Positions 45,501 through 60,500 of a stretch of DNA of 64,000 bases are shown one piece after another (position 1 is the first letter of the stretch; each line of letters starts with the position of its first letter). The position numbers were made by a program, and so were the translations under genes. Under the pieces are notes generated by a model, which saw only the letters and a program-made list of their open reading frames with translations, had not been told where the DNA came from and ran no database searches. This stretch comes from Cordilura impudica. Taxonomy: Eukaryota > Arthropoda > Insecta > Diptera > Scathophagidae. The DNA lies in the NCBI GenBank assembly GCA_963682025.1, contig OY821519.1:196014920-196078919 (forward strand), in the 5' to 3' direction.

Positions 45501-48500
45501 AAAGTTATTTTATTTATTTCTTTTCCAGGACTTTTCTGATACTTCATCACAGCATTCACAACAAATCGTACAAAACATCGATGTGCCCATGTGTGTTGAT
45601 GTCACTGTTACCAGTTCATATAATCACAACCCTATAAATACTCATCCTGAACCTACCGGCTCTCTAACAACTGCCGCTGTTCTGTCCTCATTACCACCGA
45701 CCTCAGGATTTTGTAGTCTTTCGTTGACAAATGCTGGTACTACAACATCATCAATATCATCTTTGGCGGGGGATTATTATGACATGAATGATCGTTTAAG
45801 ATTTCATACACGTAGTGGTTCATTGGTAAAGTTGTCACCAAATTGTCGGTCGTCGGAGAGACGTAGACCATTAGATGAATTTAACAATGGTGTGGTAATG
45901 ACTCATAGACCACTCAAAGATAATGAGCTATTTGAAATACGCATCGATAAATTGGTAGATAAATGGTCTGGTTCCATAGAAGTTGGGGTCACAACACACA
46001 ATCCAAATGTGTTGCATTTCCCAGCTACTATGACTAATATGCGCTCGGGTACTATAATGATGTCGGGTTGTGGTATTTTAACCAATGGCAAGGGTACCCG
46101 ACGACAATATGGTGAATTCAATTTGGATGAACTACGAGAAGGTGATCGTGTTGGCATGATGCGTAAATCAAATGGCAATTTACATTATTACATTAATGGT
46201 CAGGATCAGGGTGTGGCGGCTACACGAGTGGCTTCTACTTTGTGGGGTGTTATTGATCTGTATGGCATGACAATTAAAGTAACTATAGTCGATCGCGATG
46301 AACGAGAACAACAGAATTTAGTTACGAGGCGTAATAATTTGGTTTCTTCCAATGCTGCGGCAGCTTTGGGTGGTTCAGGAAATGCTGGCGGAATTGGAAA
46401 TTCGACTACTCCTACTCCGGTATTAAGCTTATTGAGTCCTGAAAGTGAAGTTGCTGCAATGGCTGATTCGGCCCTTACCGCTCCAGCTGGTAATCAACGT
46501 AATGATGATCGTTTAACGTTTCATCCTTTATGTGGTTCACATGCCTGTGTAACACATTCCGGTAGAACAGCACTGAGGCCAAAGTAAGTAATGATAGATT
46601 CGGCTAACCTAACCTCAAAATTAACATCAGTGATATGTGTATGTTTATGTACATACTTTTTGTGGCGTCATATAAAGTAATGCAAAACGTAAAACAAAAC
46701 AAAATTTATTGGTCACATTTTCCGTAGTTATTCTATTCTCAAAAGAAAGCTCATTTAAGAATTCTATAAGTAATTCTAGAATAAGCATCTCTGCCGTTTT
46801 GTATATAACTAGACTTTTGAACATTTCAGACCACAATTCTTGTCCATATATTTGGAATCTAATTTACTGCAACAACTAGGAATGGTAGCTGCAAAAACCA
46901 ATGATATGATGTCTAGTTTTAAAATTTTGATTCCGTATTCGTAAATGGTCAAATCACACATGTATGGATTTAGACCAGTGATCGGCAAACACATACCATC
47001 ATATTTTTCTTTGTGTGATTGAGCTGCAATCTCTCTCTAACTCAATGCACTTAGAGAAACTTATAGTTAAAATAAGAAAGTGTACGTAAATAACAAATTA
47101 ATTAACCTATTTTATAAGGGCAACATTTTATGCGAACAAGATCCTGAATCTGTTTGACGATTTCTAGTTTTATCTTTAATTAATTTTAACAAGGAAAATG
47201 AAGACTCACATATATATGTTGACCCAAACATCGAATATAATTTAAGCATTTCATTCTTTCAATTCGGATATGAAGCTTCATTAATATTTTTCCAAAGCTC
47301 AATACCAGTTTGATATCAACACTTTTTTTTTTCAATATTACATAACAAAAGATTATTATGTAATTATATATATTTTCTATTTGATCAAATATATTAAAAC
47401 TCAAACTACTGTACTAGTAAAGTTTCCAATATATTAACAAATTCATTTAATTTTCTCAAATTATATGGAAATATATTAAAAACTTCAGAAGTTCTTGTTA
47501 AATAAATAAAATTTTCCTTTTCATATAAATTGATGAACTGCGAAAATTAGTTCAAAAATAGTTTTATTTTATTATTAAACAAGAATTCACATTCAAAATT
47601 TTCATTTATTCGCTCAGTACATCTCAAGCACAAAGCATCAAATCAACCACTTCGTTCGAATGCTCATGCGAGACTGATTGATTTTTTAAATTTTGTTTAA
47701 TATGTGAGCGCATGTAGGTGTGAGAGCAAAAACGCCGCGTAGTGGTTTTGGCGACCACTGATTTAGACCAAAAATTATAAAATAAAGATTTCGCCATGCG
47801 CATGTTTTCCCGTTATATGACGTAGTAGTTCCCTCGCAAGGGTTACCAAGTCTGTTTCATGCGTGCAAATTATAATTTCTTGCGAATAATTTCTGTATTT
47901 ATGTGATAGTTGGCAACCCTGTACAAATGTAAACATGAAGTGCACAGTGGGCAAATAGAAGCAAAGCAACAGTAAAAAATAAGTCTAGAGAACTCGACCT
48001 ATTCATGGGTTAACCATCTATGTAGGTTAAGGTGGGCTAAGTAAGCCTTGAAGGCTTAATGGAAACGCTGAAATCGTGTGATGCAATCTTTTTAAAATTA
48101 AATGGCGAAAAATTGGTGCTTACAAGCGGATGTTTGAAAAAACATTTGTTAAAAGCTAAGTAAAGAAAAAATAAACTTTTTTTAGATGTAGAATGTACTT
48201 TAGAATAAGGTTACTAAATGCCAAAATTGCTCAAAATATCAATAGACGAAAGAGGAAATTTAATAAAATAAAAACGTAGTATAACTTTGAGTTAGAAATA
48301 AATCTAAAGTACAGAATTTAAAAATTTATTCAAATATTGTTAGAACAGTTTTATTTAGTGAATATTAAAAAAAAATAAATTAATAAATTGTGCCACTGTT
48401 ATGTGTATGTTTGAGAGCTGGAAATTATTAGCCAATAGGAACACAGCTTGAGTGACGTCAAAGTTCCAACATGCGCAGAAGATTTTAATTTTGTCTGCGT

Positions 48501-51500
48501 GATGGCACAATCCTTATTTTTCATTCTTGGGTTTAGACCGTAAAAAAGCTTAACCAAATTTGAGAGAGATTGTCATGTAAAGGGTGTGTATATAGAGGTT
48601 CACAAGTTTGAGTTGGTAACGCAGCTGTATTTGATAACCGATTTAACAGCTGATAGTTGTTTTTTGTTTATTTTGGTTTGCCATTTCATCATGGATAGAC
48701 GAGAGTAACGCTTACAAATTGTTGAAATTTTTTATAAAAATAATGGTTCAGTTCGGTAAACTTAACATGCACTTTGTCCATTTTATGGTAATCGAAATCG
48801 GCTAGTTTGAATATCTATGGATCGCTTTCGCACCACGTTTACTATAAATGATAACGTGCATCTCGCAAGACTCCAAATTGTGCGCAGCGAACGAGATAGA
48901 GCCGCTCTACTGCAAAACATTGAAGAAGACCCCACATAAATCGTTCTCAGCAATTGGGGATGTGTCCTTCCACTTTATGGAAAATTTTACGAAATAATCT
49001 TGGTTGACGAGCTTTTAACATTCAATTTGCGCAAGAAATAAAGCCAAAAGACCATCGTATACGCTGCCAATTCCACCAATGAGCTGTAGCACAAATTAAT
49101 ATTGATTTTGATTTTCTATACAAAATTTTGTTCAGCGCTGAAGCTCATTTTTGGTCGAATGGGTATGTAAATAAGCAAAATTGTCGCATGTGGGCTGAGA
49201 ATAATCCACAAACTTTTGTGCAAACACCATTGCATCCACAGAAAATTATTGTTTGGTGCGCTTTATGGGACGCCGGAGTCATTGGTCCATATGTCTGCAA
49301 AAACAATTGTAGGTATAATGGTACTGTCAACGGGGAACAGCATAGAGAAATGAAGTTTTTTCGAACCTCAATTAGCTGGCATTAATCTTGCTGACGGGTG
49401 GTTCAAACACACAGTGCACTCTACAGTTAATTCACGTAATGGTCCTGTTAATTGGCTACCTAGATCGTATGATTTAACCCCATTGGATTATTTAATTTCG
49501 GTTTATGTAAAGTCATTTGTCTACGTCGATAAACCAGAGCTACCTGGAAATCAAGATTCGCTGAGTTATTGGCGGAATTGGAGTTTCAATCATATTAAAA
49601 CATTAATGGCATAAAACTGTTATGATATTAAAAATATTTTGTTTTGCTTTATTTAAATTTAAAGTTCCGTAACTCTAAAACAGCCATTTTTTATTGTTTG
49701 GAATTATGTTAAAAGTTCTCATCAGATTTGAATAAAACCATTGGTGTTCAAGTTATAATGAAGTTTTGCGACGTCGTATGACCGTCGTTTTACCGAAGGA
49801 ACAGGAATGCACCGCACGACGTAAGGTCGTACATGTAATAGTATTCAAGTTAGCGAAAATATCCAAATAAGTAGGATATAATTGCGTGCTAATATCTACT
49901 AGACTTTTCTCTAATCCATCAATACTTTTTTAGTTGCGGTTTTCTTGTAATAAAGATTACTCATGTAAAAATTGTAACATAAATAAATCGCAATAACTTT
50001 TAAAAGAAATAATTGATTCTAATAAAACTCACAACTTATTGATGGGAATATTATTTTGCAAAATAAAATGTTTCGTATGAAAGTTTTTCAGGAATACCTG
50101 CTATAAACGCTTTTATAGTACTTTCCGTGCTCCATTTGCTGGGCCCAGACCATTTCCATGAAAAAAGTGTGCCATTGACAGTGATTTATACTCTTCAACC
50201 GCAGATTTACTGTAATGACATGATGCACGGAATGGAAGTAGTCTCTTGCAAACGTTCTTTAATGTAGAAATCCCACCAACAAATAACCTTCCAAACTAAA
50301 AACTTTTTCGGGAACTTCGTATTTTTATGTGTCTCTAGTACCAACTTCGTAAAAATCTACTCCTGGTAGCTGTGAGAAGTCGTTTAGCACGTTTTTTAGA
50401 ACGTTATTTTGCCTCGAATGGAAGTAATCTCTTGCAAACGTTCTTTAATGTAGAAATCCCACAACAACGAATAACCTTCCAAACTAAAAACCTTTTTGGG
50501 TACTTCGTATTTTTGTGTGACTCTATTACCAACTTCGTAAAAATATACTCCTGGTAGCTGTGAGAAGTCGTTTAGCACGTTTTTTAGAACGTTCTTTAGC
50601 TTCGATATTCTTCTTAAAGTTTTGTTTCGTGGTTTCTATATTTCATACAATTTGACACCAACCAATATTGCAACTTTTCTTACGACTCTGAGCAATTGAT
50701 GTTTCTTAAAAATTACAGCGTAGAGCCCTGATCCCAACCCGATCGAAAATATGTGGGCTTATTTAAGACGTCGGCTGGCAGAGTACGAAGAGGCCCCGAA
50801 GAGCATTAATGAGCTGTGCGAGAGGGTACAGGCTGAATGGAAACAAATTACTGTGGTTTATGTATCAAATCTGTAGAAATCCATTCCAAATTGAATGGCT
50901 CAGTTGAAAAAAGCAAAGAGATATTGGATAAACTATTGAATTTAGATCAACAGGACCTTGGTGCAAAAGTGAAGAAATACCCCGATTGTTAATTTGTTAG
51001 ATACTTAAGTTATGAATTAAGTTTTTTTTATTGTTTTTTATTTTTTAAAGATTGATATTTTTATTTATGTAAATAGATCAACAGGACATTGGTGCAAAAG
51101 TGAGGAAATGCCCCGAATTAGGCAATTGTTAATTTGTTAGATACTTAAGTTATGAATTATTTTTTTTATTGTTTTTTATTTTTTAAGGATATATATTTTT
51201 ATTTATGTAAATAGTTTTTAATTTGTTTAATAAATACCATGAAAAAATATAGTTGATCTTTTTATTTCAAACTTTGCCACACTTTTGCACCAAACTGTGT
51301 GTGCTTCGCGTTATTTTTAACGTTTTCATTAAAAATATTTAAATATTGCACATACCATCAATGAAAAAACAAAACTGTCCAATGACGATGTGGCTATACT
51401 CCTCCAAAACCATACTGCATGAATTATGGTGTTTTCTTTAAGTTCTGTACTCCTTTTTCTCTGTACTAAAATACGATTGCAATATGTTGAACTTCCTCTC

Positions 51501-54500
51501 ATTCAAGAAGAGAATATAGTCCCACAAGTTTATTGGCTTGCTCAAATCATACTTGCCAATGCTAACTCTCTTCCTTTTATTTGTTTCATTAATAACAGGT
51601 TTCCGTCGAGTGCTGAATTACCGGCGCGGTTGAAATGTGGATTATTTATTTATTTATTTATTAACAAAATATTTTACAAAGTAAATTCATAAAATATAGG
51701 AAAAAGGGCTCCGGTAACAAGACCATATGCGCTCGTATTACAAAAGATAAAATGGGAAATTATATTTACATATTTACATTTTAATAATCAAAATATGATT
51801 CGAAAATTAATCATAATTACTAAAATTTAAATGGAAAGTTAAAAGAGAATAATTTTTAAAAATTATAAAAGCAAATAAACTTGTTATGAAAATTGGACCT
51901 AGACATTTTGAATGTTGTGTTGTAGCAGACTTCTTTTGATCATAGTGGATTATATTTTTCATACTTCTCGTAATGTTTTTGAGGTCTCCATTGCGTTTAC
52001 TATTACTTTCGATTCATCTTTATACCGAAAATTTTGATGTATGATAAGTTTTTCCTGCTCCAAGATTGATTTCGTCCCGTTTTCTTTGTTTTGAAAATGA
52101 GTTAAGAAATGATGTCAACTTATTTTATTGACTGTAGCCATATGTCCTTTAGAAAGATTATCAGGGCATCTTTTACGATCGTTTGCAAAAAAAAAAATTC
52201 GGCGCTAGCGATGTAGCTCTGTGTGCCAAATCAATTTTAATATTTGTCCTACCTGGTTTTATTGAAAAAGTTTCAAAAATTCGTTAAAATCGAATATAGG
52301 AATATTTTTTTAATATCTTAATTTCAGTGCGTCCGATGACTTTAACAATGGCGTAGTGCTCACACGACGGCCGTTGCGACCTAATGAATTATTTCAAGTG
52401 CGTTTAGAACGGGTGGTAACAAAATGGGCTGGTTCAGTGGAAATGGGAGTCACCATACATAGTGCCGAAGAGCTTGACTTTCCATTTACAATGACCAATG
52501 TTCGGTAAGATTAAGTCGATGAATTTGCAAAGAGAATTTTAAATCACATCGACCTTTTAGATCTGGTACATGGATGATGACTGGTAATGGTGTTATGCAT
52601 AACGGTATCACTGTGATTGAACAATATGGTCAAAATTTGGATCGTTTACAAGTTGGCGATCGTGTCGGTGTAGTGCGTAAAGATGATGGCACCTTACATT
52701 TCTTTGTAAATGGTGTTGATCAGGGTCCGGCTGCCAACAATGTTCCCGAACGCGTTTATGGTGTAATTGATTTATATGGTCAGGCCGCTCAAGCTTCAAT
52801 TGTCGACACTTCCGAATGTAATAGTCCTGATACGGGAAATTCGACCATATCCAATACCACTTTATATAGTGAGACCCCACTGAGATTTCATACGATACAT
52901 GGTAAAAACGCTAGTATATCTCATAATGGCTTGATAGCATCGCGTCCAAACTCATTGGCGGAATTCAATGATGCCATTGTATTTAGCAATCGGCCTTTGC
53001 GCCAAAGAGAACTATTTGAGGTCATACTAGAGACTATGGTTCGTCATTGGTCGGGTAATATTGAAATTGGTGTTACCGGTTCTCGGCCAGAAGAAATACA
53101 ACTTGCTGCTAATGCCACTGAAATGGATGCCAACGATACCATCATACTATGTGGTCCCATGATATTTCATAATCGCAAAAAATTACGATCGAATGTTTTG
53201 GTCGACCTTGATTCTCTGGGAGCTGGCGCTAGAGTAGGTGTCATGCGTAATGGAGATTTTATACATTTCTATATTGACGGTGTTGATCAAGGGCCGGCTT
53301 GTGAATGTCGTTCGCCCAATGTTTGGGCAGTGATTGATTTGTATGGCCAATGTGCTCAGGTTTCATTGACTCAGTCTCCGGCCGCTGATATGCGGGCTCC
53401 CTATGCTACTAGTGAAAATTCACAAAGTTGTCAGGCCACTTCTGTCATTCAACCAGCTACTTTGGAAACAAAACATCGTTGGAGCTGTATATCGGGTAAT
53501 GCTGCTCTTACACAAAACTGGACAATTGCTTCACGTGTAACCGGCAGTTCAGCGGCCTTATCAAGATGTGTAGTATTTTCGGAGCATCCTCTTAGTGTCG
53601 GTTCACCGTATGAGATAAAACTTGTATCACACAATCCTCTCTTTGCGGGTAAGTGGAAAGAAAAAAATACTGAATATATTTAAGATCACATTTATAGAGA
53701 CAAATAATAATTTGTACTGTTAGACAAGCTATGGCATTAATTGAGATAAAATTTTGACACAAAGCAAATATCTGATTGAACTTAAATTTAGGATAGAAGG
53801 AGATATAGAATTGAACTTAAATTTTAAGTTAAAGTTATAGATTACAATTTAAATACGTATTTGAACAATAAAATGAACTAAGAATTGGTTTTATTGTAGA
53901 CTTTAGGGAGGATTATGAACCATAGATAATATAGTTTTGATGTGAAGAAAAACTACGGTCGGGATTTATTATGTACTGCAGTAAAAACTTTGAAGGTTCT
54001 ATAACAAACATGATTGAACTATATTCGGTTGAATGGCTAGTTCACGGACTCAGAGGCCAAAAAGTTCATTGTGATATCTTATGTGTCCCAGTATTATGTT
54101 CTACATCTGCTCGATTTCAGAAATGAAGGGATTTTGAACCACCTATGTGAGACTGTAACTGTTTTCTCAAAATTATATCGTGGTTTTTATCGATGATTGC
54201 CAAAGAAACTGCTTCAACTGTAGTCTGGAACTAGCATCATCATTTGTAGATGTACATTCAAACTTACCCCATTCTAGATAGTCTTAACTCATCCTGGATT
54301 TCTATAGATGTTTTGCCCTTCAAATAGAAGCACGAAATTATTTTTTTCCATATTTCAAATATAGCAAAAGTTATCTCATGACGGATTTGCCCAAAAATTT
54401 CCAAGTCGTCTTCTGCAACTACTTTGTTTTAAATACTTATTGCTCCTTATATTATTTGTAAAGACTTATTGACTCATCCCCGTAACAGGTGTTTATTTCG

Positions 54501-57500
54501 GTGTTTATTGATCCCGATGTAACAAATTAGATTGGCTTCATTTACTGCAACAACAAATTGCTAGGCAGGTGACGAACTTTTTGGTCATGAATTTCCTCGA
54601 GTAATATGAACTGTAATCTAGAATTTTAATGATGTTACAAAATTTGTTTTTAATTTATTTTACTGGCTTTTGGCTTCAGGAATCTTTGAGGAGTTTTTAT
54701 GCGGAACTGTTAAAGTTTTAACGGATTCATCACGACATCAGATTTAATTTTAATTAGAAAATGATACAGATTTTGCGCCAGTCTGGATGCTTTTTGGAGA
54801 TAATTTTAAGATCTTCAAAATTTGTGTGGTCTTACCAAATGTGTTTGAACCTTTGCCGTCTTATAATTTTTTTTACAATGTTCGCCTTGTAAATCTTATT
54901 GGTTCAATAAAAGTAAGAACGAGTAGCTGATTAAGGCAGTGACGAGTTTTTTCACAATGTTTTAGACTCAAAAACGGATTATGATTTATTCGAAACTTAT
55001 GCCGTTTTCTTTTCTGATAAAAAAATGTCGCATTTTATTTGCAATTTTTTCGAAAAGTGTATTTTTTATATATTCTGAATTAAGAGCAACCTTATCTTAA
55101 ATATCAATTGAAAGGTCTCAAAGTCGAGCCCACGTAAATCGCAAAAAATTGCCGCTATTGACTTCTTTCAGGTCATAGTGTGAGAATATTTCCCCATTGT
55201 TCCCCTTTTTTTTTGAATATTTTTAGCCTATGATTTCAAAGATGATGGTTAGGTTAGGTTAGGTTGAATGGGTCGCCCGCCCGAAGGCGGGTACACTCGG
55301 AGGCCATATGGCCCATTGTGATACCCCTTTAGAAAGTACCGGAAAGGTAGTGATAGGAATAGAGATTAAAGAGTACAGATATAAGGTGTAAATGGTATGG
55401 AAAATGAAAATAAAAGAGAAAAGAAAAGAAAAGAACAAGTGAAAAGTGAAAAGAGAAAGACCCCTTTTGTCCGTTATGCGTCCCTCCTGAACCATCCAGA
55501 TTCCCTCAAGAAGTCCGCAAGATCGCCAAGTAAAACGTCTACTATGCAGCCCAGGTTATCGTAGAATATTTGCCCTAGATATCTAGAGCACCGCTCCTTC
55601 AGTCCTGGACATTCACACAGCAAATGTTGCACTGACTCCTCCTCGCCCACATTCATACAGCTCCTACAGAAGTCAGCTCTCGGGACAACTATGCCTTCAG
55701 CCATCCGCCCTATTACACAGTGTCCAGTGAGTACTCCTATTAGTAGGTTGATTGTCCCTTTACCAAAACCAAGGAGTGATTTCGTTCTCCTTGGATTAGG
55801 GAAGGGCCATAGGATTTGGGATATTCCGCCAGACGTCAGTTGCGTCCACCTTGTCCTTATTTCAAGATCCGCTGCCTCTTGAATCAGATTAGACAGCTCT
55901 GATAGAGGGATTCTAGTATCAGTGTCCATCGTCCCGCTCAGAGAAGCTGAACCTTTCCGGGCGCACTCGTCAACCAGCTCGTTTCCCTTGACCCCACTAT
56001 GTCCTGGAACCCATATCAGCCTCACGGTGTGCTGCCGGATCCGGTCGATTTCAGAGCTTTGAGAGCAGCAAGGCTGTCCACGAAAATATTAATGGTCGTT
56101 GGATCCATATCTCGTTCCAGAATTATTTTCGTTGCAATGAGAATTGCGTGAATATCGGCCTGAAAAACACTACATTTGTCAGGGATTCTCCGAGTTACCT
56201 GAATGTCAAGTTGCTCGGAGTAGACCCCTGAACCTGTACCCTCTTTCATCTTCGAACCGTCGGTATACACTAAGATCGCAGTCCTGTCTATGACAGAGTT
56301 TGCTGCCCACTCTTCCCTAGTTGGTATTTGGATCGTAAAATTACCCCCAAAGTTCATCACCGGTGACATATAATCGGTTTCTTGATCAATTTGTATCCCG
56401 CACATTGTCCGCAGTATCGTGCCGTGTCCCCAAGAACTTTGTTTCAGCTTATATGACTCTCTTAAACAGAGAGCCACTTTCGCTGCCGTGCTCTTGATGA
56501 AAATATCAATAGGCATGATGTTCAGCATTACCGCCAGTCCCGCATGTGGTGTCGATCTAATGGCTCCTGTGGTGCCCAGACAGGCCAATCTCTGTACTTT
56601 CATGAGTCCAGAAAGTCTGGCCCTTACGTTCACAGCTCCCCACCACACCAGACTGCCATAGGTCAAAATAGGTCTAATTATCGCACAATACATCCAGTGG
56701 ATATCTGGGGTTTGAGACCCCATCTTCTCCCAAACGTCCTCCTGCAGGTGTAGAAAGCACATAACGCCTTCTTAGTCCTTTCCTCTACGTTCCTCGACCA
56801 AGTGAGTTTAGAGTCCAGAATAACACCCAAATACTTCGCCTCTTTTGACAGTACCAGTGTCCTCCCGCCCAGTCTTGGAAGATTGAACCAGGTACCTTCG
56901 TCCTTCTAGTAAATAGAACCAACTCGGTTTTAGAAGGGTTGACCCCCAGACCGCTTTCCCTTGCCCATTTCACGAGTTTACCTAATGGCAACTCCATGAG
57001 ATCACCGATCGTTGATATAAATCTACCTCTGACCAGAAGCACAACATCATCAGAATAGGCGACCGCTTTGGTGCCCGTTCTGTCGAATGATTGTAGGATT
57101 TTATTGATCACCAGGTTCCATAAGAGAGGAGATATAAGTCCCCCTTGTGGAGTTCCCCTCGTCACCACCTTCCTCGCTTCCGCCTCACCTATTTTCGAAG
57201 TTTATCACCCTGCTCTCAAAGACGATAATAATCAAATTTTTTTTTGCATTTTGTGAACACAGCACTTTGATGTCTAAGATAAGGTTGCTCTTAATACAGA
57301 GTATATAAAAAATTCACTTTTCAAAAAAAAAAAATCCGACATTTTTTGTCAGAAAAGAAAACGGCATTATATTGTATGAAGAATAACTATTAAGCTTAAA
57401 TCCTAAATACGTTCATCTTTTATTGATAATATTCCGAATTGTTATAGGATGTCTAAATATTGGCATAACCGATCTCAATCTATCGGATGACAACGTCCGC

Positions 57501-60500
57501 AAAAATATACCCTTAAGTATTAAACGTATACCAGCCAATGTCTGGTATGTTTCCGGCAATGAAGTACGTTATAATTCCACACTTTTACAAAGATCCATGA
57601 CATCATTGGAATGGCTACGTGTTGGAGACCGTATAGCATTGGAGCTGACACCAGCTAGAACATTAAGAGTTCTATTTAATTCTGAAGATATGAATATACA
57701 ATTCCAAAATGTTCCAAATGTAAGTAGAGGAGCAATGAAAACAAATATACCAATTTTTAATGTTTATTAATTACAGGATGTTTATGTAGTAGTAGAGCTA
57801 CAAGGCTCGACTATGGCCGTTCAAGTTATATCATCACAAGGACCAACTTCTCCCCTAAGACCATTTAGTTTACGATTACAAGATTCATTGGAATTTGGTG
57901 TTGATCCCTTAAACAAACAAGATTCTATGTTAGAGTCCATTGATTCGGAGGCTTTGGTTTATGAATTTTCTGAATTTTATGGTAAAAATATACGCTTGCT
58001 TGAAGATCATAGATCTGCAACGCGTATACAATCTTATAATAATGGTTTAGTGTATGTTACCAAACCATTATGTAAGGGAGAAAGCATAAGTGTAAGTTAT
58101 TTATTATGTTGAGAGTAATTGTTATTAAAATACCTGTTTGATTTTAGATTAAAATCGATGCTATAAATAGCAAATGGAAAGGAACTATAGGTTTGGGCGT
58201 TCTCGGTCAATGCCCACAACTATCGAATGCCCCAGCTTTGCCACCGTCCATTATACAGTGCAAACGTCCATGTTGGGTGGCCACCAATGATTATATTAAT
58301 ATAAATGGCCAGAAAATTGCCTCTAAATATGGTGAAGCCTTGGAGCATATACAACCAGGCACGGTTATAACAATGACTTTAACACATGCTGGCATGTTAA
58401 GTAAGTCATTTCTAAAGCTTTCATTATGTAATTCCATTATTAATATATTTTAATGCTTTATTTCTTCAGTCATTATGGTGGGTTCTGTTAATTTGGAAGA
58501 TTTGACAGCTGGTCTTTCAAATCATGTGTATCCTGTCTTCGATCTATATGGTAAATGTGAACGTATTACCATTATAACCGGTAGTGATGCTGCCCGTAAT
58601 GGAACTCCAATTATTGAGGAATCATCGGCATTAGAACACGATTCTTTGAATGATCAAGATTCAAATGTTCCTCAATGTGAAAAAGCCGACTTGGAAGTTC
58701 ATGAAAAAGAAACTGAACAACCTTCCAGTTTAAATTTAAATGGTGCTTCTTCTACAGCTATGTAAGCTGGAAAAGTTTATGAACTTTTGCTTGATATTCT
58801 TATTAAATTCTTGTCTGTATCTCTTTTTGAAGGAGTCGTTCTGTTATGGAAAGTGTATCTGAGAATTTACTATTGAATATGTCGATTAAAAATCGTTCTG
58901 TGGAACAAAATCGTGTAGAGCCAAGTTCATCGTCCTCATGGTAAGTGTAATTCGTATTTATTAATATGCTAAAAGTTCTGCTAAAAATCAGTTATATTTT
59001 ATTTTGAAAGAGTTCAATTGTTAACTTGATGGATTGTGGAAAATCAGACCAACTTGAGTTGGTCATGAAAACAAATTTTAAATTGTTCTTCATTTTCTAT
59101 TCTAAATTCTAAACTTTAAATTTAGTTTAACTAAATCTTGAATTTCGTTTAAAGTTTAACGATATAAAGTTATTTTTACCAATGAATTAAAAAAGGTTTT
59201 GTTGAATTTTATTTAAAATTTAAATTGTTAATCTCGTATATAAGAGAAATTCCAGGAAAAGAAATAGCATTTCTAAGCTCACCATGCACATAATTGGTCA
59301 ATAATCTTATTTACTACCACTCATCTGCTATTCAAAGTCATTACAACAAGAATTCTTAAGGATATTTTTAATTTGATCTATATCTAGTTTATTATATTGT
59401 GTCGGTGTAGAATGCTAAAGATAACTTCCGTTTTAATGCAACAATTTTATTGTGGGGTTCGTTATTTCCCTCACAACCAAGAACCAACTTGAGCTTTCTT
59501 ATGAAGCTTCTAAGCTGTGTAACCCGATGCGCTTTGCTACACCCATCGTAACGAAATAAAAAACTGGGCCATTTTCGATTTTTGTCGATTTTCGTTCTTG
59601 CGACTTTAGATTTTGGTGATTTTTGAATTTGGCGATTAAATTTTTTTGTGATTTTTAATTTTTTGAGATTTTTGATTTTAGGTGTTTTTTGATTTTGGCG
59701 ATTTTTGTTATTCGCGATTTTCGGTTTTGACGATTTTTGATTTTGGCGATTTTTTGTTTTTTGGAATTTTCGATTTTGGCGATTTATGAATTTTAGCGAT
59801 TTTTGATTTGGGGATTTTTGGCTGCAGCGATTTTTGTTTTTTGCAATTTTTGCTTTTGGCGATTTTTGTTATCCGCGATTTTCGGTTTTGGCGATTTTTG
59901 ATTTTGGTTATTCCGCCAATATTTTCCACGAGTACTCACAAGTTCCAAGACTGTCATTTTCATAGTACTTCATATTTTTTTTTGTATAGGAGGTGCCACG
60001 CCCATTGGTCCGATCTCGCGCATTTTTTGTGAAACTACTCACATTAATAACTCAAGAACTCAGACAAAGTCCCAAGGCTTTTTCTATTATAGTATTCCAG
60101 TTATATGATATTAAGTATTTACTTTGTATGTGGGTGACATGCCCATTATTCCGATACCGCCTATTTTTTCATCTGACTATTCACATTAATAACATATGAA
60201 CTCACACAAAGTCCCAAGGCTTTTCAAAGTCCAAGGTTTCAGAACTCTTGCTGTCGTAGTACTCCAGATGTTAAAATTAGATGTTAAAAATTCACTTTGT
60301 ATGGGAGGTGCCACGCCCAATTGAAAAATCCAAAAAAATATAGGGTATTTTTCTTTCCGGATAATCAGTTATCTACTGTAAAAATTTCAAGATGGTCGGT
60401 CCAGTGGTGTATTCTCCTATAAATCGCAAACAAGCGTACAAACAAACGTACCAGAACAAACATACAAAACTCCAATTTTATATATAATATACTATATATA

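Larger units (their letters stand above)
55247..57215 (-). mobile_element. 5'-truncated LINE with RNase H (I/Loa-type)
   Basis: It inserted in the TIR element with an 11-bp duplication TCAAAGA(T/C)GAT (55236-55246 and 57216-57226). On the minus strand it starts inside the reverse transcriptase and ends with an AACCT-repeat tail. It is much less AT-rich than its surroundings. Frameshifts are present, so it is a dead copy. Confidence 0.85.
54999..57367. mobile_element. TIR element in Neurl4 intron 5, split by a LINE
   Basis: ATGCCGTTTTCTTTTCTGA at 54999 and its complement ending at 57367 open inverted repeats of about 107 bp, which include AAGAGCAACCTTATCTTA. Without the LINE the element is about 400 bp. 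Flanks give no clear duplication. Confidence 0.75.

Noticed and set aside
45903..46178. Minus-strand frames opposite Neurl4 exons (also 52608-52880)
   Set aside because: They are antisense shadows of well supported exons.
55247..55266. Telomeric TTAGG repeats
   Set aside because: Only three to four units occur, Diptera lack TTAGG telomeres, and they lie exactly at the 3' end of a LINE bounded by a target duplication.
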